DNA of 13,518 bases from Candidatus Pacearchaeota archaeon (GTDB lineage: Archaea > Nanobdellota > Nanobdellia > Pacearchaeales > GW2011-AR1): assembly GCA_017609695.1 (NCBI GenBank), contig JAFCDM010000006.1:1-13518 (forward strand), given 5' to 3'. Made by a program: the position numbers and the translations under genes. Below the pieces are notes generated by a model that was not told the origin of the DNA, ran no database searches, and saw nothing but the letters and a program-made list of their open reading frames with translations. Position 1 is the first letter of the stretch. Each line of letters opens with the position of its first letter. Positions 6,699 through 13,425 of the stretch are shown one piece after another.

Positions 6699-7466
6699 AT
6701 GGCATCATATGATATAATAGGAAATATTGGATTAATTAAAGGAGAAGGCAGAAGTAAAAAGCAGAAAACTGCTCAAGCTAAAGAATTATTAAAAAAACCA
6801 GGGATAAAAACAGTTTTAGAAAAGATAGGGAATGTTAGGGGAAGATTGAGAACTATTAATGTAGGACATATTGCTGGGGTGAAGAATTTGATTGCAGGAC
6901 ATATAGAGAGCGGATGTATTTTTAAATTTAATATCAAGACCTGTTATTTTTCTCCAAGATTAAGTAATGAAAGAAAAGAAATTGCTAATAAAATTAAGAA
7001 AAAAGATAATGTTTTGGTTATGTTTGCAGGGGTTGGAGTTTATCCTATTGTTATGTATCATTATTCAAAACCTAAGAAGATTGTGGGAGTTGAAATTGGA
7101 AGAGATTGTTGCAAGTATTTTAAAGAGAATATTAAATTAAATAAAATTCCTGAAAATAGAATAAAGGTTATCCAAGGGGATGTGAAACGGAAAATTGAAA
7201 AAGGTTTTGGCAAGTTTGATGTTGTTGTAATGGCTCGTCCTAATTTAAAGGAAAGTTTTTTAGAATGGGGATTGAAAGCATCTAAAAAAGGAACTAAAAT
7301 CTTTTATTATGGTTTTTGTAATCGCGATGAACTTAGTGATTTGAAAAAAAATTTGATTGAAGAAGCTAGAAAATTAAAGAGAAAAATTAAGATTTTGAGG
7401 GTTGTAAAAGCAGGGGATATTGCCCCTTATAAATTTAGATATAGAATTGAGATTAAGATTTTGTGA
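6699..7466 (+). CDS. Trm5-like class I SAM methyltransferase lacking the D1 domain, variant active site
   Basis: 255 residues. The sequence follows Trm5 (tRNA guanine-37 N1-methyltransferase): D2 with YDIIGNI (4-10), RGRLRT (47-52) and the hallmark YFSPRLSNER (83-92), then a Rossmann fold with motif I VMFAGVGVYPI (107-117), acidic GVEIG (130-134, E132 for the SAM ribose) and QGDV (159-162). The C-terminus has the expected APYKFRYRIEIKI strand. Two things are odd. It is far shorter than the roughly 330-residue Trm5b and starts directly in D2, so the tRNA-elbow-binding D1 domain is absent. Where Trm5 has the catalytic N-L/P-P after the strand, this protein has M-A-R-P (178-181), losing the Asn. 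It may be a divergent Trm5, a wyosine-pathway relative, or a changed-specificity paralogue. An AGGAGGT at 6674-6680 is 18 nt from the ATG, probably too far to serve as its ribosome site. Confidence 0.85.
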   Translation: MASYDIIGNIGLIKGEGRSKKQKTAQAKELLKKPGIKTVLEKIGNVRGRLRTINVGHIAGVKNLIAGHIESGCIFKFNIKTCYFSPRLSNERKEIANKIKKKDNVLVMFAGVGVYPIVMYHYSKPKKIVGVEIGRDCCKYFKENIKLNKIPENRIKVIQGDVKRKIEKGFGKFDVVVMARPNLKESFLEWGLKASKKGTKIFYYGFCNRDELSDLKKNLIEEARKLKRKIKILRVVKAGDIAPYKFRYRIEIKIL

Positions 7467-7469
7467 AGA

Positions 7470-8432
7470 TTATTTTATCTCTTCAAATCTTGCAATAATT
7501 GGGTAATGGTCAGAAGACTTGGTGGTTTTATCTATTTCTATTTTATTTAATCTAAAGGTTGGGGTTTTAAAATAAATATTATCTGTTCTAAAAGGAAAAT
7601 GTCTTGCAGTTGAAGAAGATTTATTTGCTCTTGAAAAACCAGCTCTGGCAAAGACTTTATCTGTATTTTCAAATCTCCCAAGTATTGTGTTATAATCTCC
7701 TCCTAAAATAGTGTCAGTTGCATTAAACTCGTCTATGTCTTTAATTAATTTTTCTATTGAAAGTCCTCTTTTATTTGGAGGATATGCTTTGTCTTCTGTG
7801 TGAACAGAACCTGCAACTAATTTTTGGGCATCATATTGCAGTGGGGCAACAATAGCTATTCTGTTTCCTGCCCTATTTGTTTGGGTTAAGTTTCCTGGGT
7901 GAATTGATTGATGATTTACCCAGTCGTATATTGGAGTTAAATGAACTATTTTTGCTTCTTCTTTATTAAATGGAAAACAAGTAAATAATGCTTCTCCTAA
8001 TAATAAAGGTTTTTGATTATGAAGTAATGGTTTTCCTTTGGGGTCTAATAATGCCATACAAGTTCCAAAAACTCCAGAATATCCAAGCCCTTCTCCTAAG
8101 TCTTGAAAAGTGTTTCTGTATTTTTCAGGATATCCTATACTTGCTTCTTGTAATAAAAGAATATCAATTCCCCCAGTTTCAGAATCTATTTTTTTTAAGT
8201 GACCTAAAATTGGATTAAATTTATCTCCTGTAGCAATATTCCATGAAACAACATTTAAATAATTTCTTTTTTTAGGTTTCTTTTTTCCTTGAACATAATA
8301 AGGGGTATCTTCTAAATTTCCAAAACCTATTTCTTCAAATTTCTCCCATCCTAAAGATATAGAATTTGGATTTGGTGGAGAAACCAATGCTCGAAAATGA
8401 TATCGCACTTCATCCAATAAATTCATATCCAT
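7470..8432 (-). CDS. Endonuclease/exonuclease/phosphatase (EEP) family protein
   Basis: 320 residues of the DNase I/APE1/inositol-phosphatase superfamily, which hydrolyses phosphodiester or phosphomonoester bonds with Mg2+. Family motifs in order: SWNI (63-66, N65), LLLQEA (92-97, metal ligand E96), SVHTE (209-213, H211), GGDYN (244-248, D246/N248), RTDNIYF (282-288) and the catalytic SDHYPI (307-312, D308/H309). All key residues are intact. The first 55 residues are extra, basic near KKPKKR (51-56), with no signal peptide, so it is likely cytoplasmic; substrate cannot be read from the sequence. It lies 23 nt after the HerA-like gene on the same strand and is likely co-transcribed with it. 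The 3' end faces the Trm5-like gene 3 nt away; a weak 6-bp inverted repeat (7464-7469 with 7480-7485) spans both stops. Confidence 0.9.
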   Translation of the reverse strand: MDMNLLDEVRYHFRALVSPPNPNSISLGWEKFEEIGFGNLEDTPYYVQGKKKPKKRNYLNVVSWNIATGDKFNPILGHLKKIDSETGGIDILLLQEASIGYPEKYRNTFQDLGEGLGYSGVFGTCMALLDPKGKPLLHNQKPLLLGEALFTCFPFNKEEAKIVHLTPIYDWVNHQSIHPGNLTQTNRAGNRIAIVAPLQYDAQKLVAGSVHTEDKAYPPNKRGLSIEKLIKDIDEFNATDTILGGDYNTILGRFENTDKVFARAGFSRANKSSSTARHFPFRTDNIYFKTPTFRLNKIEIDKTTKSSDHYPIIARFEEIK

Positions 8433-8455
8433 GTAAAAAAGAGAATTAGTAGAGT

Positions 8456-11065
8456 TTATAAGGGTTTTTGTTCTTCATCAACAGAAACCGGGGCTTCACC
8501 ACCATGCCAAGTAAATCTTGGCTTTACCCTGATTGGATAAAGTCGTTCAGAGTTATCATCTAGGATTATTGCACTTCCTTTTGAATCTGGAAGATTGTTC
8601 ATGGATTTGTTAATGCTTTCTAATAAATATGTTTGCATTATTTCATTTAATGCTTGTAAATCTTTTTTATTTGTAAGACGATGTGAAAGCACAATATCTG
8701 ATTGAGTCATAACATCCCTATGAATTACCCCTGGTTGTTGAGTTGCTAAAACCATTGAAATTCCAGGTTGTCTTCCTTCTCTTAATAGTTGGATTAATGC
8801 ATTTGTTGCAGGGGTTTTTTCATTTTGAGGTAAGAATTCATGAGCTTCGTCAAGAAATAACCAAACTAAGGGCATTTCTTTTTTTATTTTGTGAGAAGAA
8901 TTGATTCCATGCTGAACAGCTTCTATTTCTTCTTTTTTTCTTGCTAGGATTCTTTGGTTAAATAATTTTTTTGATACTAATCCAATTATCATTGCTCTTA
9001 CATTAAATGTAGATGTGGAAGAATATATTGATAAATCTAAAACACTTGTTCTTCCTGCTTGGATTAAGTCATTAATTTTTGTGGATTTTTCATTTTTTTT
9101 AGCGAAAACTTTCCAAGATTTTGCTGCTTGAAATAATGCTCTTGTAGATTTTTTTGTTTGTTCGTCTGTTTCTTTATCTTTATTTATTTTATCAATTATA
9201 TTATCTAAAGTATATTCTTTTGTTTCAAATTCTGAGATTATTTTTTGGATTAGGATTGAAATCGGTTCTGTCATCTGTAAATTAAATATTGATAACCAGT
9301 CTTCTATATTTAGTTCAGAAACTGCTAAAGCAAATTTTCCATCTATTGGGATTCCTCTTTTTTCATATTCATTAAAATATCCAGAAGGAACCCAAATAGT
9401 TGTTGGAAGATTTTTTGATTGTAAATCCCATTCTTCTAATAAGGAAATGTCTTTTTCGTTTTTGTATTTCATTGTCCAGAAAATTCCCATGGTATCAAAT
9501 ATTAATGGAGCAATATTGTTTTTTACTTCTTTTGGAAGATTTGAAAGTTCTTCTGCTATCACCCCTAAGCTATAACTATTATGTACAATTATATCATTGG
9601 CAATAAAATTATGGTTTTCAGGAACACAAATATCATAAACTCTGAAATTTCCTTCTAAAATTTCAATTCCTGTAATCTCATCCCAAAATATATCTGAAGT
9701 AGCTAATATTTGTAATGGATTACTTTGTTCAATTTCTGCTATTTGTAATAGTGTCTGTCTTGATGGGGCATATCTTATCCTCTCTCTCATAGCTTTGGGG
9801 TGTTTATATCCTCCTTGCCTTCCTACTTCTGCCCAATTTTTTGGCCGATAAGTTTCCCAGATTTCTTTTGGGATTGTATCAATATTTGGCTTTTTTATTT
9901 TAGAGTTGATTTCTTCTATAGCTAGAGGGATTCTTTTTTCTTTTTCGCCGAAAAAACCTATTTCTTTTATGAATTTAAGAACATTTAAAGAATTTAAAAC
10001 TAATTCAAATGTATTAAATATTTTATTATTTGTTTTTATTTTTTTATATCTTAATTTAGATAAAATTCCAAATCTTAAAAGAAGATGTTGAACTTGTTTT
10101 ATTAATCTTTTAGAAGAGGAGGAATAAGAGACTTCCCAATAGTTATTAGATTTGTAAATACTTCCATCACAACTAAATAATCTATTTAAGAAAAGAGCTA
10201 ATTGTTCTTTTTTTAGTTTTATAATATTTTGAGATAAATATTTTTCTATTGTAAGTTTCCCAAAAAGTTCATATTTTTCAATAAGTTTTCTAATACTTCT
10301 TTTTTCATATATGTTTTTGTTTCCTTTAATAAATTGTCCTTTTTTGTTTCTTTCGAAATTATGTTTTAATATTTTTGTTTTCCAATTTGGAGAAGAAATT
10401 CTGTAATGATTTTGTTTTTCTTCTAATAATCTTGATGATGGGTCGAATTCTTTTAGGGAGTGCCTAAAATCTTTAACTATTTTTTTATCTGAATTAGAAA
10501 AAAGGACGATTCCTTTTGTATGTCCTTCTGCTATTAAATAAGCTAAAAGTTTTGTTTCATATTTAGGCAATGAATTCTTTCCGAATTGAGGAATGATTCT
10601 TGGAGTAGCAATTCTATTTCCAACTTTGAGTTCTTGTATTTCTTTCCAACCTTTGATTGTTAATAAGGGATGTTCTGGAGTTAATCTTAATTCTTTTCCG
10701 CTTCTTAGTTTTATCTTTAACATTCTATTTACTTCTCTATCGAAGAATTCTGTTTTTTGTGAAGATTTTATTTTTAATTTGTTGTTTAAAGATAAAATTT
10801 TGTTGTTGTTGTTTTTAAGTTCTTTTATTGGAATTAAGGAACCATCTGAGGTGGTTATTAATGAATTTCCTGAAAGGCATTTTCCACTCCCTCTTTTTCC
10901 TGCTACTAGGATTATATGGGTTCTTGCAACATCTAACCATATTTTATTAGAAAGAGAGGTATAATTTCCCATAGTCACATAACTTTTTCCAAGATAGATT
11001 AATCCTTTATCTCCAAATCTTTTTTTATCTTCTTTATTTCGTCCAATTATTACATTATATGGCAT
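8456..11065 (-). CDS. HerA-like (DUF87) ATPase interrupted by an intein
   Basis: 869-residue precursor; removing the 434-residue intein leaves 435 residues. The host is a HerA/FtsK-superfamily ATPase: P-loop GKRGSGK (56-62) continuing as S497 after the intein, Walker B VWLFLDEAHEF (734-744, D739/E740), a polar strand SMVLATQQP (770-778) that carries the sensor Gln, and the following DIVLSHRLTNKKDLQ with a probable arginine finger. HerA normally forms a hexameric DNA translocase that works with the NurA nuclease in end resection. Here the region before the P-loop is only 55 residues, so the full N-terminal HAS barrel of classical HerA is missing or reduced. No NurA is seen; the gene downstream on the same strand is an EEP-type nuclease. 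ATG at 11065, with only a weak TATA-like sequence upstream. Confidence 0.9.
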   Translation of the reverse strand: MPYNVIIGRNKEDKKRFGDKGLIYLGKSYVTMGNYTSLSNKIWLDVARTHIILVAGKRGSGKCLSGNSLITTSDGSLIPIKELKNNNNKILSLNNKLKIKSSQKTEFFDREVNRMLKIKLRSGKELRLTPEHPLLTIKGWKEIQELKVGNRIATPRIIPQFGKNSLPKYETKLLAYLIAEGHTKGIVLFSNSDKKIVKDFRHSLKEFDPSSRLLEEKQNHYRISSPNWKTKILKHNFERNKKGQFIKGNKNIYEKRSIRKLIEKYELFGKLTIEKYLSQNIIKLKKEQLALFLNRLFSCDGSIYKSNNYWEVSYSSSSKRLIKQVQHLLLRFGILSKLRYKKIKTNNKIFNTFELVLNSLNVLKFIKEIGFFGEKEKRIPLAIEEINSKIKKPNIDTIPKEIWETYRPKNWAEVGRQGGYKHPKAMRERIRYAPSRQTLLQIAEIEQSNPLQILATSDIFWDEITGIEILEGNFRVYDICVPENHNFIANDIIVHNSYSLGVIAEELSNLPKEVKNNIAPLIFDTMGIFWTMKYKNEKDISLLEEWDLQSKNLPTTIWVPSGYFNEYEKRGIPIDGKFALAVSELNIEDWLSIFNLQMTEPISILIQKIISEFETKEYTLDNIIDKINKDKETDEQTKKSTRALFQAAKSWKVFAKKNEKSTKINDLIQAGRTSVLDLSIYSSTSTFNVRAMIIGLVSKKLFNQRILARKKEEIEAVQHGINSSHKIKKEMPLVWLFLDEAHEFLPQNEKTPATNALIQLLREGRQPGISMVLATQQPGVIHRDVMTQSDIVLSHRLTNKKDLQALNEIMQTYLLESINKSMNNLPDSKGSAIILDDNSERLYPIRVKPRFTWHGGEAPVSVDEEQKPL
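9578..10879 (-). mobile_element. LAGLIDADG intein inserted in the Walker A motif (GK/S)
   Basis: 434-residue intein, precursor residues 63-496. Splicing elements are complete: C63 as first residue (CLSGNSLI), block B TPEH (129-132), block F FRVYDICVPENHNFIA (474-489), terminal H495-N496, and Ser as the +1 extein nucleophile. Splicing is therefore predicted to be active and needed to rebuild GKRGSGKS. Between the splicing halves is a homing endonuclease with two LAGLIDADG motifs: LLAYLIAEGH (173-182, acidic E180) and LALFLNRLFSCDGS (289-302, acidic D300); both retain the metal-binding acid, so cleavage activity is possible. The RPKNWAEVGRQGGYKHP stretch (407-423) and RYAPSRQTLLQIAE (431-444) are also seen in other archaeal inteins. 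Insertion at the most conserved ATP-binding residue is a classic intein site. Confidence 0.96.
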
Positions 11066-11121
11066 TTTGTAATGGTTTGAGGTTTATCTTATATCTTTAT
11101 GGATAATAATGCTTGAAATTG

Positions 11122-11162
11122 ATAGCTTAAGCTTGTCATTTGTATAGTGATTTATAAGCTAT
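11122..11162. repeat. Inverted repeat in the divergent promoter region
   Basis: ATAGCTTA (11122-11129) and TAAGCTAT (11155-11162) form an 8-bp inverted repeat with a 25-nt spacer in the 202-bp region between the divergent HerA-like and thioredoxin-like genes. It could be an operator or chance in AT-rich DNA. Otherwise this region holds only weak TATA-like sequences, e.g. TTTTTAAAGG 20-30 nt before the ATG at 11268. Confidence 0.25.
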
Positions 11163-11267
11163 TCTTTTTATTTATATTAAAGAAGGGATAGTTGTTTTTA
11201 ATTGTTTTTGTATTTGATAATACTCTTTAACCATAATGTTTTTAAAGGGGTTTTGTTTTAAAAAAAA

Positions 11268-11825
11268 ATGGAAGAAGATAATCCCCATAGTGGTGAGGAA
11301 AAAGAAAAAGAATTTCATAAACCTTCACATGAACATTCTGAGAAATCATTAGATGAGCATCAGATTAGTATTGATAATAATCCAGATAAAAAGTTTGATG
11401 CTTCTAAATTTAAAAAAACATTTAAGAAAAATCCTTGGTTAATTGCTACTGTAATTTTGGCAATTATCCTTTTGATAGTTATTGTTCTTATGTTGAGTGG
11501 AGGAATTACTGGAAATATTATTACTGGAAATGTTATTGCTGGTGGTGATGCTGGTGAAAGACTTTTGGAATTTGCAAATTCTCAAGGGGCTGGGGCAGAA
11601 TTAGTTGAAGTTAATGATGAAGGGGATTTTTATGAGGTGGTTTTATCAATAAGAGGACAAGAAATGCCTGTTTATGTTACTAAAGATGGGAAATATTTTA
11701 CACAAACTTTGATTTCTTTGGATAAAAAAATTACTCCAACAAATCCAGATACTCAAACTCAGGATATTCCTAAGTCTGATAAACCTAAAGTTGAATTATT
11801 TGTGATGAGTCATTGTCCTTGTTGA
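11268..11825 (+). pseudogene. Membrane-anchored DsbA/thioredoxin-like protein, 5' part, broken at the active site
   Basis: 185 codons. A charged, His/Glu/Lys-rich cytoplasmic N-terminus (1-55) precedes one membrane helix (57-78) and a TGNIITGNV linker (81-89). A small alpha/beta segment (94-150, ERLLEFANSQGAGAELVEV then YEVVLSIRG-QEMPVYVTKDGKYF) follows, then a linker and the first strand of a thioredoxin fold, VELFVMSHCP (175-184), where the redox Cys should be. The frame then reads C-stop (TGA 11823-11825). The missing remainder of the domain continues immediately in the +1 frame. Relatives of this type have roughly a dozen residues (CPYG-x-Q-type helix start) between the active-site CP and the VELLGDK-like segment; these are absent here. 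So the break looks like a deletion of about 35 nt, not a multiple of three. An intact parent would be an extracytoplasmic thiol oxidoreductase. Confidence 0.75.
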
Positions 11826-11829
11826 ATTA

Positions 11830-12318
11830 TTGGGAGATAAAATTGATTTTAAACTTAAGTTTGTTTATTATGCAATGCACCAGGATGTAGAAGTATTTGA
11901 ACAATTAAATCAATATTGTATACAGAAAGAACAAAATGATAAGTTTATTGATTATTTAAATTGTTTTGTTAAAGAAAAAGATTCTGAAAATTGTTTAAGT
12001 GAGGTTAAGATAGATTTTGATAAATTAAAATTATGTACTGATGTTGCAGATAAAAAGTTTTCTGTTACAAGAAATTTAGAAGATAAATCTTCTTGGTTAA
12101 ATAGTAGATACCCTTTGTTTGACATTCATAAATTAGATAATGAGAAATATGGTGTTGGTGGATCCCCTTCATTAATAATTAATGGAGAACAAGTTGAAAG
12201 TGGGAGAGATTCTAATTCCCTTTTAACTATAATTTGTAGTTCATTTGATACTCCCCCCGAAGAATGTCAAGAGGAATTATCCAGTGCTGGAGCCGGAGCC
12301 TCTGGAAGTTGTGAATAA
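11830..12318 (+). pseudogene. DsbA/thioredoxin-like protein, 3' part, separated by frameshift
   Basis: Open from 11809 in the frame +1 to the upstream part; the nominal TTG at 11830 is not a convincing start and has no ribosome site. It encodes the rest of the thioredoxin fold: GDKIDFKLKFVYYAMH (2-17), a helical insert with spaced cysteines (C30, C45, C55, C69) typical of this DsbA/GILT-like group, the cis-Pro loop YGVGGSPSLIING (107-119), and C136 and C146 near the end, closing with a Gly/Ala/Ser tail. Codon use and conservation look normal, so the damage is recent or is a sequencing or assembly error. Without the N-terminal strand and active-site Cys this piece cannot work alone. Confidence 0.75.
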
Positions 12319-12339
12319 GTATGCTCTACCACACAAATC

Positions 12340-12350
12340 TTTATATATTA
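12340..12350 (+). promoter_or_regulatory. TATA box of the RHH-LAGLIDADG cassette
   Basis: TTTATATATTA, about 50-60 nt before the ATG at 12400, predicts a leader of about 30 nt that carries the Shine-Dalgarno sequence at 12386-12392. This contrasts with the leaderless genes to the left. Confidence 0.5.
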
Positions 12351-12385
12351 ATTTCTCTTATGTATAAGTATATTTAATATATCAA

Positions 12386-12392
12386 AAGGAGG
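12386..12392 (+). promoter_or_regulatory. Strong ribosome binding site of the RHH gene
   Basis: AAGGAGG ends 7 nt before the ATG at 12400 and fixes this start. The same AAAGGAGGA sequence recurs before the RPA gene (13414-13422). Confidence 0.7.
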
Positions 12393-12399
12393 AAGAAAG

Positions 12400-12543
12400 A
12401 TGACTAGAAAACCTTTAACTATTTCTATTGAAGAAAGTGTTCTTAAAAGTTTTAAAGAATATTGCGAAGATGAGGCTATAAATATGTCTAAAAAAATAGA
12501 GAAATATATGAAACAAGAATTAGAAAAGAAAAATAAAAAATAA
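12400..12543 (+). CDS. Ribbon-helix-helix (CopG/Arc-like) DNA-binding protein
   Basis: 47 residues. The pattern is a minimal ribbon-helix-helix: strand PLTISIE (5-11), helix ESVLKSFKEYCEDE (12-25), turn INMS (27-30) and helix KKIEKYMKQELEKK (31-44). Such proteins bind DNA as dimers through the paired strands and usually repress their own operon, as in CopG, Arc and many antitoxins. It has its own TATA box and strong ribosome site, and the LAGLIDADG gene starts 8 nt after its stop, so the pair should be one transcript. It may repress the nuclease gene; that is inference from the arrangement. It could also be an antitoxin-type regulator. Confidence 0.8.
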   Translation: MTRKPLTISIEESVLKSFKEYCEDEAINMSKKIEKYMKQELEKKNKK

Positions 12544-12551
12544 AAAATAAA

Positions 12552-13370
12552 ATGATTTCTAAGTCTATTAAAAATAGTAATGAATTAGCATTAGTTATTG
12601 GACATATATTTGGAGATGGAGGAATTAATAATAAAGGAAGAGTTTATTATTGTAATACAGAAAAGTTTCTTATAGATGAATTTGTTAATTCTATGAATAG
12701 GATATTTAATATTAAACCTTGGATTAAAGAAGAGGAAAATATTATCCGGGTTGTTTATCCAGTTAGTGTTGGTAGAGAGTTGTGGGCCGTTTTTGATAAA
12801 TTTAGTTTTGGAAAAGATACAAAGATAATAACTTCTCAAATACGAGAGATGCCTTTAAAATGGAAGATAAAGGTGTTACAAGCTTGGTTTAATGATGATG
12901 GGAGTGTAATTAATTATCTTCCTAATTATAAGGTTATAGCAATTAAACAAAAACTAAAACATTTAATAGAATTTATTAAGGAAGTTTTAGAAGAATTTGA
13001 TATAAAAGTTAAGGTAGAAAAAGATAGTGGTAAATGGCTTTTGAGAATTTTTGGTTATGAGAATATTGTTAAGTTTAGTAAAAATATTAATTTTTCAAAA
13101 AGTTATAGAAAATCTGAAAAATTGGAGGAAATGATAAAGAGTATTACTCGTCCACATTTTGTTACTAAAAAAAGAATTTTAAAGTTATTAGAAGAATCTC
13201 CTAAAACAATAAAAGAAATTTCTCAAAGATTAAGTATGAATAAACAGGTTATTTATGGGCATTTACATGGTTTGAAAAGGAGGAGTAGAAAAAGTAATTT
13301 TGGACTTATAGATTCTGGGGCAGTAATATTTAAAAAGGTTGGTAGAAATAATATTTATATAATTAAATGA
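12552..13370 (+). CDS. Free-standing LAGLIDADG homing-endonuclease-like protein with C-terminal winged helix
   Basis: 272 residues. Two LAGLIDADG motifs mark a monomeric two-domain nuclease fold: LALVIGHIFGDGGI (12-25, acidic D22) and VLQAWFNDDGSV (108-119, acidic D116). Both catalytic acids are kept. Residues 204-243 form a helix-turn-helix/winged helix (TKKRILKLLEESPKTIKEIS, then QRLSMNKQVIYGHLHGLKRR), followed by a short wing with VGRNNIYIIK. No splicing motifs (no terminal HN, no TxxH block) are present, so it is not an intein, and no intron boundaries are evident. The ATG at 12552 has no ribosome site of its own and is 8 nt after the RHH stop, implying coupled translation. The architecture resembles the bacterial regulator WhiA (LAGLIDADG plus HTH), but WhiA has lost the catalytic acids and this protein has not. 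Confidence 0.88.
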   Translation: MISKSIKNSNELALVIGHIFGDGGINNKGRVYYCNTEKFLIDEFVNSMNRIFNIKPWIKEEENIIRVVYPVSVGRELWAVFDKFSFGKDTKIITSQIREMPLKWKIKVLQAWFNDDGSVINYLPNYKVIAIKQKLKHLIEFIKEVLEEFDIKVKVEKDSGKWLLRIFGYENIVKFSKNINFSKSYRKSEKLEEMIKSITRPHFVTKKRILKLLEESPKTIKEISQRLSMNKQVIYGHLHGLKRRSRKSNFGLIDSGAVIFKKVGRNNIYIIK

Positions 13371-13414
13371 ATTGAAAAGAAAAAGGATTTCTAAATATAG
13401 AAATTTAAAATTGA

Positions 13415-13421
13415 AAGGAGG
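13415..13421 (+). promoter_or_regulatory. Ribosome binding site of the RPA/SSB gene
   Basis: AAGGAGG 4 nt before the ATG at 13426. The A/T-rich TAAATATA at 13392-13399 could be a weak TATA box, or the gene may be read through from the RHH-LAGLIDADG promoter. Confidence 0.65.
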
Positions 13422-13425
13422 AAAA

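Noticed and set aside
7464..7485. Bidirectional terminator hairpin between the convergent methyltransferase and EEP genes
   Set aside because: Only a 6-bp repeat with a 10-nt AT loop lying over the stop codons; too weak to call as a terminator.
9906..10964. Plus-strand open frames opposite the intein (e.g. 9906-10091, 10593-10964)
   Set aside because: They lie antisense to a well-supported coding region and their translations look like the low-complexity mirror of AT-rich code.
11809..11832. Programmed +1 frameshift or selenocysteine at the TGA (11823-11825)
   Set aside because: A shift would still omit about 12 residues of the active-site region, and no SECIS-like structure or Cys-aligned position is seen at the TGA. 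Deletion or assembly error is simpler.
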